Positions 32,749 to 42,629 of a DNA stretch of 64,000 nucleotides are shown here, piece after piece (within the stretch, counting starts at the first letter, position 1; the number at the start of each line of letters is the position of its first letter). The DNA is taken from positions 558,001 through 622,000 of the forward strand of contig NZ_FOGY01000002.1 of the NCBI RefSeq assembly GCF_900111345.1, read 5' to 3'. The translations under genes were made by a program, and so were the position numbers. The stretch comes from Psychrobacillus sp. OK032 (GTDB taxonomy: Bacteria > Bacillota > Bacilli > Bacillales_A > Planococcaceae). Below the pieces are notes generated by a model, which was not told the DNA's origin, made no database searches, and saw only the letters and a list, made by a program, of their open reading frames with translations.

Positions 32749-35661
32749 ATGAAAAAATGGATGGAGAAAATCCAATTTTATACAGAAAAAATAAAAGAAT
32801 GGCAATCTACTAAATGGGCGAAGGGATTGCGAATTTCTTCTAGTGTTGTTTGGAACTTATGCTTACTATTCATCGTAATGTTCCTTGCGCTCGGAGTATT
32901 TGCCGCTTCTGTTGGTGCTGGTTATTTTGCATCACTAGTGAAAGAAGAACCGCTTCGAGATAAAGAAAACATGAGAGCGGATGTGTTTAATTATGAAGAA
33001 ACGTCCGAAATCTATTTTGCTGAGAATGTGTATTTAGGAAAGCTAAGAACCGATCTTGAACGTACGGAAACAAGGCTTACTGAAGTTTCCCCGCACGTCA
33101 TTGATGCGGTACTCGCGACAGAAGACGAGTATTTTGAAGTACATAATGGAATTGTACCGAAAGCTATTTTCCGAGGTTTAGTTCAAGACTTTACAAATTC
33201 GGATACACAAACTGGTGGATCGACTTTAACGCAACAATTAATAAAAAATCAAATTTTAACAAACGAAGTATCGTACGAACGTAAAGCAAAAGAAATTCTC
33301 TTAGCAATGCGTTTAGAACATTTCATGACAAAAGAAGAAGTATTAGAAGCATATTTAAACATAATCCCATACGGACGAAATGCAAATGGGAGAAATATTG
33401 CAGGAATTGAAACAGCTGCAAACGGCATCTTTAATGTGAAAGCAAAGGATCTTACATTACCACAAGCTGCATATATTGCGGGGATTCCACAAGCTCCATT
33501 TGCTTATACCCCTTTTAAACAAGGTGGCGAAAATAAAGAGGGTGAAGCATTACAACCCGGTATTGAGCGAATGAAGACGGTACTATATCGAATGAAAGAA
33601 ACAGGTTATATTTCGCAAAAGGAATATGACTCTGCAATAAATTACGATATTACACAAGATTTCAGAGAGCCGGAAGTGGTAGCTGAAGAGAAATATCCAT
33701 GGTTGACACACGAAGTTGAAAACCGTGTAAAAGATATATTAAGAGGTCAATTAGCTAGTGCAGATGGAATTGACCCTGAAAGACTAGCAATAGAACCTAA
33801 ATTATACGAGAAATATGATATTGTAGCCGAACGCTCTATTCGAACCGATGGATATCGAATCCATACAACGATCAATAGAGAAATGTTTGAAGCAATGTTA
33901 AAAGTAAAAGATGAATTTGAATACTATGGACATACGTACACGAAGGAAGTAAAAGATCCAAATACGGGTGAGATCATTACAAAAGATTTTCCAGCTCAAG
34001 TTGGAAGTATGCTTATCGAGAATGGTACGGGAAAAATATTATCGTTCCTTGGTGGACGTGATTATAATTTAGAACAATACAATCATGCGACACAAGCAGT
34101 AAGACCAATTGGTTCTACGATGAAGCCTTTACTTGTGTACGCTCCTGCAATTGAATATGGAGTCATCGGTGCTGGAAGTCCAGTGGTGGATATTAAACTG
34201 GACAATCTTAAAGGTACGACTTGGGCTAAATCACCAGCCAACTATACGATTGCGCAAGAAAAAGGAATTATATCAGCACGCAGTTCGCTTGCAACTTCTC
34301 AAAACCTATCTACTATTCGTTTGTATGATTCAATCATGGACCGAAAACCCACTGATTTCTTAACTAAAATGGGATTTGAACATATTGAAGACAATGAATA
34401 TGCAAACCATGCGCTTTCTTTAGGTGGGATGACAAACGGTGCTACTGTAGAAGAAAATACAAATGCATTTGGTACCTTTGCAAATAATGGTCAATTTATA
34501 GATGCCTATATGATTGAAAAGATTGAAGATGTGGAAGGAAATATTATTTATCAACACGAAACCGTACCAGTACAAGTTTTCAGTCCTGCAACTGCTTATA
34601 TCATTACTGATATGATGCGTGACGTATTGTCTGAAGGAACAGCGAAGTTAGCGAAATCACGACTTAAATTCCAGTCCGATTTTGCTGCTAAAACTGGAAC
34701 GACCCAAAATCATAATGACTCATGGCTTGTTGGTTACAATCCAAATGTCTCTTTAGGTGTATGGCTTGGTTACGACGATAATACAAAATCCTTATTTTAT
34801 ATGAATAATCGTTATAATCATCCGAGTGTGCGAGTGAATATGTTGTGGTCAAATATGATGAATGCTATGTATGATGTATCACCGGATCTAGTTGATGCAC
34901 CGAACGCTTTCCAAGTTCCCGAAGGTGTAGTAACGAGATCTTTCTGTGGAATTTCTGGACTAGCTCCTTCTGATGCATGTGCAAAAGCAGGATTAGTTAA
35001 ATCCGATTTATTTAACGCAGCTGCTATGTTACCAACTGCAGCAGATGATAGTTTAATCTCTTCTTCTTATGTGGTGATGAACGGTAATAGATATCGTGCC
35101 TTAGATGCTACTCCTAGTGAATTTGTTGTACAAGGAGGATATGGGGTTAACGAAGACTTTATTACACGAATGCTCGGAAGATTCGGAGGGAATGCGAGTA
35201 AGCTGTTCCCAGAGAATTCTAGTTTCGGTGGAAATGTTGTGTCAGAACAAGTATTTAGAGCAGATGGTAGCCCACCTGCTGCAGTAAATGCCACGATATC
35301 TGGAAACACAATAACATGGTCAAAATCAGCATCTACTGATGTTGTAGGTTATCGTGTGTTCCAAGTTGTGGATGGACAAAGAATACTGGTTGCAACTAAG
35401 GCGGAAGCCGAATCCCCTAGCCATACAATTAGCGGTCCCGGTCAATATATTATTGTATCTGTAGACATTACCGGATTACAATCAGGCGCTTCCAATATTG
35501 TGTCGCTAGAAGTTCAACAACCAGAAACGCCAATTGAACCTGTCATTCCTCCTCCAACTCCAGAAGATGGAGAGGATGACACGACAGAAGAAATAATTAC
35601 TCCCCCTTCGGATGAAGAAGAACCATCCGAAGAGGTGGATGCCTCAACAGCAAGAAGATAA
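32749..35661 (+). CDS. Class A penicillin-binding protein (transglycosylase/transpeptidase)
   Basis: A 970-residue PBP1A/1B-family peptidoglycan polymerase. A cytoplasmic tail and membrane anchor (VWNLCLLFIVMFLALGVFAASVGAGYF, ~residues 34-60) precede the GT51 transglycosylase domain (ATEDEYFEVHNG with the catalytic Glu, QTGGSTLTQQLIKNQ, RKAKEILLAMRLE). The transpeptidase domain has the SxxK box RPIGSTMKPLL (~residue 457), SQN in LATSQNLSTIR and KTGTT (~647). A C-terminal fibronectin-III-like domain (~840-930) and an acidic, proline-rich tail follow. It starts at GGGGGG-type ribosome binding site and diverges from tyrS. It is not the gene next to tyrS in B. subtilis as I recall. Confidence 0.93.
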   Translation: MKKWMEKIQFYTEKIKEWQSTKWAKGLRISSSVVWNLCLLFIVMFLALGVFAASVGAGYFASLVKEEPLRDKENMRADVFNYEETSEIYFAENVYLGKLRTDLERTETRLTEVSPHVIDAVLATEDEYFEVHNGIVPKAIFRGLVQDFTNSDTQTGGSTLTQQLIKNQILTNEVSYERKAKEILLAMRLEHFMTKEEVLEAYLNIIPYGRNANGRNIAGIETAANGIFNVKAKDLTLPQAAYIAGIPQAPFAYTPFKQGGENKEGEALQPGIERMKTVLYRMKETGYISQKEYDSAINYDITQDFREPEVVAEEKYPWLTHEVENRVKDILRGQLASADGIDPERLAIEPKLYEKYDIVAERSIRTDGYRIHTTINREMFEAMLKVKDEFEYYGHTYTKEVKDPNTGEIITKDFPAQVGSMLIENGTGKILSFLGGRDYNLEQYNHATQAVRPIGSTMKPLLVYAPAIEYGVIGAGSPVVDIKLDNLKGTTWAKSPANYTIAQEKGIISARSSLATSQNLSTIRLYDSIMDRKPTDFLTKMGFEHIEDNEYANHALSLGGMTNGATVEENTNAFGTFANNGQFIDAYMIEKIEDVEGNIIYQHETVPVQVFSPATAYIITDMMRDVLSEGTAKLAKSRLKFQSDFAAKTGTTQNHNDSWLVGYNPNVSLGVWLGYDDNTKSLFYMNNRYNHPSVRVNMLWSNMMNAMYDVSPDLVDAPNAFQVPEGVVTRSFCGISGLAPSDACAKAGLVKSDLFNAAAMLPTAADDSLISSSYVVMNGNRYRALDATPSEFVVQGGYGVNEDFITRMLGRFGGNASKLFPENSSFGGNVVSEQVFRADGSPPAAVNATISGNTITWSKSASTDVVGYRVFQVVDGQRILVATKAEAESPSHTISGPGQYIIVSVDITGLQSGASNIVSLEVQQPETPIEPVIPPPTPEDGEDDTTEEIITPPSDEEEPSEEVDASTARR

Positions 35662-35793
35662 TACTAAAAGTGCAAGTACCCTCTAAGTACAAAACCTTCT
35701 TGTATCGTTTTCAGAGGTCTTCCGCACAGAACTATATCTACTAATTGATTTGAAGAACGGAAAACTTTTTACTCTTCTATTCATTAAAAAATA

Positions 35794-35834
35794 AAGCCAC
35801 AGCATCCTGATTAGGTAGCTGTGGCTGTTTTTAT
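35794..35834. terminator. Convergent terminator, PBP / acsA
   Basis: AGCCACAGC and GCTGTGGCT pair around 14 nt, with GTTTTTATT after the stem on the plus strand and TTTATTTTTTAA on the minus strand. Confidence 0.85.
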
Positions 35835-37555
35835 TAATCTTCCATTGTAGATAAATCGCCCGTTGGTAGTTTTAACTCCCAAGCTTTCAAAACACGGCGC
35901 ATGATTTTACCGCTTCTCGTTTTTGGAAGCTTATCTTTAAATTCAATTTCTCTAGGTGCTGCATGCGCAGCTAGTCCTTTTTTAACGAATTGTTGAATCT
36001 CCGCAATTAGTTCTTCTGAAGGCTCGTATCCCTCATTTAGTGCGATAAACGCTTTAATAATTTCTCCACGAACAGGATCTGGTTTGCCAATTACTCCTGC
36101 TTCTAAAATAGCAGGATGCTCGATTAATTTGCTCTCAACCTCGAAAGGTCCTACTCTTTCACCGGAAGTCATAATCACGTCATCTACACGTCCTTGGAAC
36201 CAGAAGTACCCTTCGTCATCCATATATGCAGAATCCCCAGAAAAATACCATTCATCATTCATAAAACTAGATTCGTATTTTTCTTTATTATTCCAAATTT
36301 GTCGCATCATCGATGGCCAACCTTTTTTAATCGCTAAATTCCCCATCGTGAATGGTGGAACAATATTTCCTTGGTTATCAATGATCGCTGCTTCTAATCC
36401 AGGAAGTGGTTTACCCATAGATCCTGGCTTAATCGGGAGACAACCGAAGTTACAAATCATTTGAGCCCCCGTTTCCGTCATCCACCAAGTATCATGTATA
36501 CGTAATTGGAATACTTGCATTCCCCATTTTACTACTTCCGGATTTAAAGGTTCCCCAACTGATAAAATATGACGTAAAGATGATAAGTCATGTTTCTCCA
36601 CAATAGCGTCCCCTGCACCCATTAGCATACGGAAAGCAGTTGGCGCACTATACCATACGGTTACTTTGTAATCTTCGATGGCATTATACCAAGCATCTGG
36701 TGAAAAACGTCCACCAAGAACAAGTGACGTAGCACCTGTTAACCAAGGTCCGAATATCCCGTAAGAAGTACCTGTTACCCACCCCGGGTCAGCTGTACAC
36801 CAATATACATCTTCGTCACGAATGTCCATAACCCATTTCATCGATTGGTATTGTTGAACCATAGCATAATGTACATGTAAAATTCCTTTTGGTTTCCCTG
36901 TGGAACCTGATGTATAGTGCAGGATTAATCCATCTTCTTTATCTACCCACTCAATATCAAAAGTATCAGAAGCATTATGTAATGCCTTTTTGAAATCGAT
37001 AAACTTTTCTGATTCCTCTATGTTATCTCCTACTAAAAACACCATCTCTAAGTTCGGTAATTTATCTAATGGAATTCTTCCTAATAAATCCGGAGTTGTC
37101 ACAATCGCCTTTGCTTCACTATCCACTAGGCGATCGTATACTGCACCTTCCATGAATGCTTCAAAAAGAGGTCCGACAATAACCCCCATTTTCACTGCAC
37201 CTAAAAGAGAGAAATATAATTCTGGAGATCTAGGCATAAAAATAAATAGACGATCCCCTTTAGTTAAGTTAGAATGCTCTTTGTATATGTTGGCAGCTTT
37301 GTTTGTCCACTTTTTCATATCAGAAAAAGTATACGATTCTTTTCTGTCTGCATCTTGATAAAAAAGTGCGACTTTATCTTTCTTATCTGATTCTGCATGT
37401 CTATCAATTGCTTCATATGCCATATTTACTTTTCCAGTTTCATACCACGAAAAGTTTTTCTCCGCATCTTCCCACTGAAATGTTCTTGCTGTTTCCTCAT
37501 AATCCTTTAACTGATAATCCCCTTGTTCTACTGGTAATAATTCTACTACTTTCAT
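35834..37555 (-). CDS. acsA: Acetyl-CoA synthetase
   Basis: AcsA makes acetyl-CoA from acetate, ATP and CoA. The 573-residue form starts MKVVELLPVEQGDYQLKDYEE, with AAGGGTGAAGAGG before its ATG; a longer reading from 37618 lacks a site. Motifs are LHYTSGSTGKPKGILHVH (~residue 210), WWMTETGAQ, SGDSAYMDDEGYFWFQGRVDDV and the C-terminal KTRSGKIMRR. The lysine in that last motif is the residue acetylated by AcuA in B. subtilis, and acuABC diverges from this gene. Confidence 0.95.
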   Translation of the reverse strand: MKVVELLPVEQGDYQLKDYEETARTFQWEDAEKNFSWYETGKVNMAYEAIDRHAESDKKDKVALFYQDADRKESYTFSDMKKWTNKAANIYKEHSNLTKGDRLFIFMPRSPELYFSLLGAVKMGVIVGPLFEAFMEGAVYDRLVDSEAKAIVTTPDLLGRIPLDKLPNLEMVFLVGDNIEESEKFIDFKKALHNASDTFDIEWVDKEDGLILHYTSGSTGKPKGILHVHYAMVQQYQSMKWVMDIRDEDVYWCTADPGWVTGTSYGIFGPWLTGATSLVLGGRFSPDAWYNAIEDYKVTVWYSAPTAFRMLMGAGDAIVEKHDLSSLRHILSVGEPLNPEVVKWGMQVFQLRIHDTWWMTETGAQMICNFGCLPIKPGSMGKPLPGLEAAIIDNQGNIVPPFTMGNLAIKKGWPSMMRQIWNNKEKYESSFMNDEWYFSGDSAYMDDEGYFWFQGRVDDVIMTSGERVGPFEVESKLIEHPAILEAGVIGKPDPVRGEIIKAFIALNEGYEPSEELIAEIQQFVKKGLAAHAAPREIEFKDKLPKTRSGKIMRRVLKAWELKLPTGDLSTMED

Positions 37556-37695
37556 CCTCTTCACCCTTTCTGTAACAATACAAAAACTATACACTTCCAT
37601 TCTACAATACTTGTTCACAGTTTTGCCAATCTTTTTATTTTTAAGAATCTTTAGTTACATTATTATACTTCCATCTTCTTTTCGCAGAAATCATG

Positions 37696-37701
37696 TATAA
37701 T
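37696..37701 (+). promoter_or_regulatory. -10 box of the acuABC promoter (tentative)
   Basis: TATAAT 38 nt upstream of the acuA GTG start. The -35 region is poor, so the promoter may need an activator. No cre match was found in this divergent region. Confidence 0.4.
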
Positions 37702-37738
37702 AGTTTCAAATGCGTTTATTTTTATAGGTGGTGAACTC

Positions 37739-38371
37739 GTGATACACGAAAAGACGTATAATGCGTTGGAAATAGAAACAAAACATGGTGCTGTTATTGT
37801 TGAGGGACCAATTCCTTCTGAGGAAATAGCTAGTTTAGCGTTTCATGAAGACTTAGTAGCTTTTCGGGCACCTGCCCATCAGCATAAAGCAATTATTGAA
37901 ATTGCCAAGTTGCCAGAAGGCAGAATTATGATTGTACGAGATGAACGGACAATTGTTGGCTATTGTACATTTCTTTATCCAGACCCTCTGGAGAGATGGT
38001 CACAAGGGAAGATGGAAAACTTAATAGAGTTGGGAGCAATTGAAGTAATCCCTAAATTTCGTGGAACTGGCGTTGGCAAAACACTATTACGCGTTTCGAT
38101 GAAGGATGATGCAATGGAAGACTATATAACGATAACAACGGAATATTATTGGCATTGGGATTTAAAAGGTACTGGTTTAAATGTATGGGAGTACCGCAAA
38201 GTGATGGAGAAAATGATGCAAGCTGGCGGACTTGAATATTTTGCAACCGACGATCCCGAGATCAGTTCTCATCCGGCTAATTGTTTAATGGCTAAAATAG
38301 GAAATCGAGTAAACAGAGAATCTATTCAACAATTCGATCAGTTGCGATTTATGAACCGGTTTATGTATTAA
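37739..38371 (+). CDS. acuA: AcuA: acetyltransferase controlling AcsA
   Basis: A 210-residue GNAT-type protein acetyltransferase. The acetyl-CoA-binding segment is LIELGAIEVIPKFRGTGVGKTLLRVSM (R-x-x-G-x-G/A motif, ~residue 115). In B. subtilis AcuA acetylates the C-terminal lysine of AcsA and switches it off. The start is GTG with AGGTGGTG before it. It is the first gene of acuABC, diverging from its target gene acsA. Confidence 0.93.
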   Translation: MIHEKTYNALEIETKHGAVIVEGPIPSEEIASLAFHEDLVAFRAPAHQHKAIIEIAKLPEGRIMIVRDERTIVGYCTFLYPDPLERWSQGKMENLIELGAIEVIPKFRGTGVGKTLLRVSMKDDAMEDYITITTEYYWHWDLKGTGLNVWEYRKVMEKMMQAGGLEYFATDDPEISSHPANCLMAKIGNRVNRESIQQFDQLRFMNRFMY

Positions 38372-38409
38372 ATAGAAAACCTATATAGTTTCTAAAGGGG
38401 TGTGTGTAA

Positions 38410-39057
38410 ATGCTTGTTGAGAAAGTTATGAATACATCAGTGCAGACTTTAACACCTACGCATACGATTAATGATGCGTTACTGCTTTTAAAAGCCAAAC
38501 GAATCCGTCATATTCCAATCATTAATGCAGATAAAGAAGTATTAGGAGTAGTAACCGATCGCGATTTAAAAGAAGCAACTCCGTCCACCTTATTAATCAG
38601 TAACAATCCCGAAGTGTATGAGTTACCGTTAGAAAAAATTATGACCAAAAATCCAATTGTCGGCCATCCATTAGATTTTATAGAAGAAACCGCCACTATT
38701 TTTTATGATAATCGGATAGGATGTTTACCTATTGTGTCACACGGTAAACTTGTCGGCATGATTACAGAATCCGATTTATTATACAAGTTTATTGAACTTA
38801 CAGGCTCCCATCAACCGGGTTCTCAAATTGAAGTTCGGGTTCCCAATAAACCTGGTATATTATTTGAAGTTTCGAAAGTTTTTTACGAGCAAAAAGTGAA
38901 TGTATTAAGCGTACTCGTATATCCCGATAAAGCGAATGAGGATTATAAAATTTTAGTGCTTCGAGTAAAAACGATGAATCCACTCAAAATAATTGAAGCA
39001 TTACGAGCTGATGACTTTGAAGTATTATGGCCAAATCATCCGGGAAAAATCCTATGA
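38410..39057 (+). CDS. acuB: AcuB: CBS-CBS-ACT protein of the acetoin/acetate utilisation operon
   Basis: A 215-residue protein with two CBS motifs (residues ~1-60, VEKVMNTSVQTLTPTHTINDAL, and ~75-135, KIMTKNPIVGHPLDFIEETA) followed by an ACT-like domain (~140-212, QIEVRVPNKPGILFEVSKVFYEQKVNVLSVLVY). The layout suggests ligand sensing by adenine nucleotides and an amino or keto acid. Its mechanism within acuABC is not established. It ends in an ATGA overlap with acuC. Confidence 0.92.
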   Translation: MLVEKVMNTSVQTLTPTHTINDALLLLKAKRIRHIPIINADKEVLGVVTDRDLKEATPSTLLISNNPEVYELPLEKIMTKNPIVGHPLDFIEETATIFYDNRIGCLPIVSHGKLVGMITESDLLYKFIELTGSHQPGSQIEVRVPNKPGILFEVSKVFYEQKVNVLSVLVYPDKANEDYKILVLRVKTMNPLKIIEALRADDFEVLWPNHPGKIL

Positions 39058-40229
39058 AAAAAAATGCAGTGTTTGTCTTTTCAGAAGACCAGTTAGGCTA
39101 TAAATTTTCGGAGACGCATCCATTCAATCAGAAACGTCTAACCTTAACAGTCGATCTTTTAAAAGAAATGAACGCTTTATCCTTATCGGATATCGTAACA
39201 CCTCGCATTGCAACAGATGAAGAATTAAGTTTAGTACATGATCCCCAATATATTGAAATCGTCAAGAAAGCAAGTTTGGAGACAAGTGAAACAAAAATAT
39301 ACGAAAGCTTTGGTATCGGAACGGAAGATACCCCCATTTTCCCACATATGCACGAAGCGAGCGCAAGTCTTGTCGGTGGCACGCTAACTGCAGTGGATTA
39401 TGTAATGGAAGGGAAATCCGTCCATGCACTTAACTTAGGTGGAGGTCTCCACCACGGATTTAAAGGACGAGCTTCGGGATTTTGTATTTATAATGATAGT
39501 TCAGTAGCTATTAAATATATGCAGCAAAAATATAATGCACGCGTTCTCTATATCGACACGGATGCGCATCATGGGGATGGTGTACAGTGGAGCTTTTATG
39601 ATGAGCCAAATGTATGTACTATCTCGATACATGAAACAGGCAGATACCTATTCCCTGGGACAGGTAATATTACGGAAAGAGGAACTGGTGAAGGTTATGG
39701 TACTTCATTTAACTTTCCGATAGATGCTTTTACCGAGGATGAATCCTTTTTGGAAATTTATCGAACAGCACTTCGGGAAATAGTAGAATCTTTCAAACCT
39801 GATGTTATTTTAAGCCAAAATGGTGCAGATGCCCATTATTTTGATCCTTTAACCCATTTATATGGAACGATGAATATTTACCGAGAAATTCCTAAACTTG
39901 CTCATGAACTTGCGCATCAGTATTGCGATGGGAAATGGATAGCTGTTGGTGGAGGTGGTTATGATATTTGGCGTGTTGTTCCTCGAGCTTGGTCTCTTCT
40001 ATGGATGGAAATGAATGATGTAAAAACACCAGAAGGTAACTTACCTAAAGCTTGGCTTGATCGCTGGTCAAAAGAGTCGCCAGTCCCATTTATCCCAACC
40101 TGGATGGATCCAAATCCACTATACGAACCAATTCCACGTAAAGCAGAAATAATGGAGAAAAATAAACAAATGCTCGATAAAGCACTATACGCGCTTCGCA
40201 ATCAGCAATCATACAAAAATCACCAGTAA
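39054..40229 (+). CDS. acuC: AcuC: protein deacetylase (class I/II HDAC fold)
   Basis: A 391-residue zinc-dependent deacetylase that reactivates acetylated AcsA in B. subtilis. HDAC motifs are LNLGGGLHHGFKGRASGFCIYND (active-site His pair), VLYIDTDAHHGDGVQWSFYD (zinc-binding Asp and His), SQNGADAHYFDPL (zinc-binding Asp) and AVGGGGYDI. The ATG at 39054 is preferred because it overlaps the acuB stop (ATGA) and gives the typical N-terminus; an ATG 27 nt earlier is in frame but has no site. Confidence 0.94.
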   Translation: MKKNAVFVFSEDQLGYKFSETHPFNQKRLTLTVDLLKEMNALSLSDIVTPRIATDEELSLVHDPQYIEIVKKASLETSETKIYESFGIGTEDTPIFPHMHEASASLVGGTLTAVDYVMEGKSVHALNLGGGLHHGFKGRASGFCIYNDSSVAIKYMQQKYNARVLYIDTDAHHGDGVQWSFYDEPNVCTISIHETGRYLFPGTGNITERGTGEGYGTSFNFPIDAFTEDESFLEIYRTALREIVESFKPDVILSQNGADAHYFDPLTHLYGTMNIYREIPKLAHELAHQYCDGKWIAVGGGGYDIWRVVPRAWSLLWMEMNDVKTPEGNLPKAWLDRWSKESPVPFIPTWMDPNPLYEPIPRKAEIMEKNKQMLDKALYALRNQQSYKNHQ

Positions 40230-40253
40230 CCATTGGCTACTGGTGATTTTTTA
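40216..40253. terminator. Convergent terminator, acuC / ccpA
   Basis: AAAATCACCAGTA and TACTGGTGATTTT (13-bp stem, 9-nt loop) followed by TTATTT. It overlaps the last codons of acuC and reaches the ccpA stop codon. Confidence 0.9.
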
Positions 40254-41249
40254 TTTGACGGAGTCCCTTTCCTCAATTCGATAAGGGAGAACAACAATTT
40301 GTTCGTCAATTTTTTCTTTGTTCATAAACTTTGTTAGTAGTCGCATGGAAACTGCACCGATATCGTATAAAGGTAATACGACACTTGTTAGTTGTGGTCG
40401 CACCATTCTTGCTAGTTTAGAGTTTTCAAAACTAATGACTTCGATGTCATTTGGTACATTCAGTCCACTATCCTGAGAGCCATGAATCAAACCAATTGCG
40501 ATCTCGTCATTGCCAGCAAAAAATGCAGTAGGTGGATTGGAAAGCTTGCATAATTCTTCCCATGCAGTTAGACCGTCATCATATGTATTATCCACACCAA
40601 CGATCAAGTCATTATCAATTTCAATATTTGCCTCTTTTAATGCTTTTTCATAACCAGAACGTTTATATACACGATCAATGGTCGACTCCATATTTCCAGA
40701 GACAAATGCAATTCGCGTATGACCATTTTGGATTAAGCGATTTACAGCATCCACTGCTGCATCGTGATATTCGATGTTAACAGAAGGAAAAGACCCGGAT
40801 GTTTCAACTGTACCTGCTAAAACAATCGGAACGTCTGATCTTTCCATTTCACTTAGCATATCCTTTGTCACTTCATCACTCATCATCACAATACCATCCA
40901 CTTGTTTACTAAATAATGTAGATAGTAGCTGCACTTCTTTATCAGACTGTTGGTCAGAATTCGTTAAAATTATATTATAACGATACATTGTTGCAATATC
41001 TTCTATACCACGCACTAGTTCTGCATAAAATACGTTGGAAATATCTGGTATAATGACCCCCACCGTTTTTGTTTTCTTACTAGCCAACCCTCTAGCAACT
41101 GCATTTGGTCGATAGTCCAACCTTTCAATGACAGCTAACACCCTTTGACGAGTAGCTGGCTTGACGTTTTGGTTTCCATTAACCACACGTGAAACGGTTG
41201 CCATCGACACATTTGCTTCTCTTGCCACATCATAAATGGTAATAGTCAA
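40251..41249 (-). CDS. ccpA: Catabolite control protein A
   Basis: CcpA is the LacI-family master regulator of carbon catabolite control, activated by HPr-Ser-P. The 332-residue protein starts at TTG (41249), preceded by AAGGAGGGATATGCG; the first residues [24 protein letters not shown] form the helix-turn-helix and hinge. The core has [23 protein letters not shown] and [11 protein letters not shown] typical of CcpA. A longer frame back to 41267 would not be preceded by a site. It lies downstream of aroA as in B. subtilis, but a hairpin separates the two here. A cre site for this regulator is found at 22278. Confidence 0.94.
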   Translation of the reverse strand: MTITIYDVAREANVSMATVSRVVNGNQNVKPATRQRVLAVIERLDYRPNAVARGLASKKTKTVGVIIPDISNVFYAELVRGIEDIATMYRYNIILTNSDQQSDKEVQLLSTLFSKQVDGIVMMSDEVTKDMLSEMERSDVPIVLAGTVETSGSFPSVNIEYHDAAVDAVNRLIQNGHTRIAFVSGNMESTIDRVYKRSGYEKALKEANIEIDNDLIVGVDNTYDDGLTAWEELCKLSNPPTAFFAGNDEIAIGLIHGSQDSGLNVPNDIEVISFENSKLARMVRPQLTSVVLPLYDIGAVSMRLLTKFMNKEKIDEQIVVLPYRIEERDSVK

Positions 41250-41333
41250 CGCATATCCCTCCTTCACATATTGTACTATTTATATTATATATAAATAATA
41301 CTTGATATACGCTATACTTTTCAATCAAATAGT

Positions 41334-41363
41334 AAAACCGACTCTATAAGAAGAGTCGGTTTT
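41334..41363 (-). terminator. Terminator after aroA
   Basis: AAAACCGACTCT - 6 nt - AGAGTCGGTTTT is a perfect 12-bp stem with U-rich flank on the minus strand, 16 nt past the aroA stop codon. It should largely separate aroA from ccpA. Confidence 0.85.
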
Positions 41364-41378
41364 GTGAAATTTTTCTAC

Positions 41379-42464
41379 TTATGCATGCACTTCATGTGTT
41401 TTCATGAAGTTTTGTAATGAATTATAGAACTCATCGAATTGTTGTAAATTCATTTGTTGTGCCGCATCCGATAACGCAACTGCTGGATCTGGATGAACTT
41501 CTGCCATAACTCCATCTGCTCCTATTGCGATAGCAGCTTTAGCTGCAGGTAAAAGAATATCACGACGCCCAGTTGAATGTGTAACGTCTACAAACACTGG
41601 TAAATGCGTTTCTTGTTTTAAAATTGGCACTGCTGAAATATCTAATGTATTTCGAGTAGCACGTTCGTATGTGCGAATACCACGTTCACATAAAATGATT
41701 TGATCATTCCCTTGTGACATAATATATTCTGCTGCATGAATGAATTCATCCAATGTAGCCGCAATTCCGCGTTTTAATAATACAGGTTTATTGATCGATC
41801 CCACTGCTTTTAATAATTCGAAGTTTTGCATATTACGAGCTCCGACCTGCACGACATCTACATAGTCAAGTGCTTCATCTAAATGACTAGGTGTTACAAT
41901 TTCAGATATAACTGCTAAGCCGTATTCTTGAGAAATTTGTTTTAATATTTTTAAGCCTTCTAATCCAAGACCTTGGAAATCATAAGGTGATGTACGCGGC
42001 TTATATGCCCCACCTCGTATTAACTTTAAGCCTTTTCCTTGGATTGCTGCAGCTACTTCCGCTACTTGTGTGTATGATTCTACTGCACATGGTCCGAATA
42101 TGAAAGAAGGAGTTCCTGTGCCAATTTTTTCACCGTTTATCTCAACAACTGTATCTTCTGATTTCTTTTTACGAGATACTAATAGTGCTTTCTTTTGGTC
42201 ATCCACTTGTAATTCTAGTGCAGTTTTAAATATTTCCTTAAAAATATGCTCCACCGTTGATTGTGGTAGTGGACCAGCATTATTTTCTTTTAAGTGATCT
42301 AACATATGTCTTTCGCGAAGAGGATCATATCTATTAACACCTTGCTTTTCTTTCACTCTTCCTATCTCTTTTACTACACCAGCTCTTTCATTGATTAACT
42401 GTAAAATCTCCACGTTAATCTCATCTACACGACTGCGTAGAGCATCTAAATCCACATGACTCAT
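41379..42464 (-). CDS. aroA: Bifunctional chorismate mutase / DAHP synthase
   Basis: A 361-residue fusion. Residues ~1-85 ([37 protein letters not shown]) are an AroQ-type chorismate mutase that also acts as a feedback sensor. Residues ~100-361 are a type I-beta DAHP synthase: [52 protein letters not shown] and [14 protein letters not shown]. The enzyme commits carbon to the shikimate pathway and is inhibited by prephenate and chorismate in Bacillus. It lies just upstream of ccpA. Confidence 0.95.
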   Translation of the reverse strand: MSHVDLDALRSRVDEINVEILQLINERAGVVKEIGRVKEKQGVNRYDPLRERHMLDHLKENNAGPLPQSTVEHIFKEIFKTALELQVDDQKKALLVSRKKKSEDTVVEINGEKIGTGTPSFIFGPCAVESYTQVAEVAAAIQGKGLKLIRGGAYKPRTSPYDFQGLGLEGLKILKQISQEYGLAVISEIVTPSHLDEALDYVDVVQVGARNMQNFELLKAVGSINKPVLLKRGIAATLDEFIHAAEYIMSQGNDQIILCERGIRTYERATRNTLDISAVPILKQETHLPVFVDVTHSTGRRDILLPAAKAAIAIGADGVMAEVHPDPAVALSDAAQQMNLQQFDEFYNSLQNFMKTHEVHA

Positions 42465-42629
42465 AGATATTTCTCCTCTCTTCTTTCCACCGACACTTTA
42501 TATCGACTGAAAATTATGATACATTTTTGGTATAACTCATATTATAATCAAAGTTTGTGAAAATGTCACGCATTTTTATTTTAGCGATTCAACTCGCTAA
42601 AGTATTTGCCTGAAAAAGGACGTGGGAAA

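Noticed and set aside
36084-36464. 126-codon plus-strand frame within acsA
   Set aside because: Antisense to acsA, no start signal, no family resemblance.
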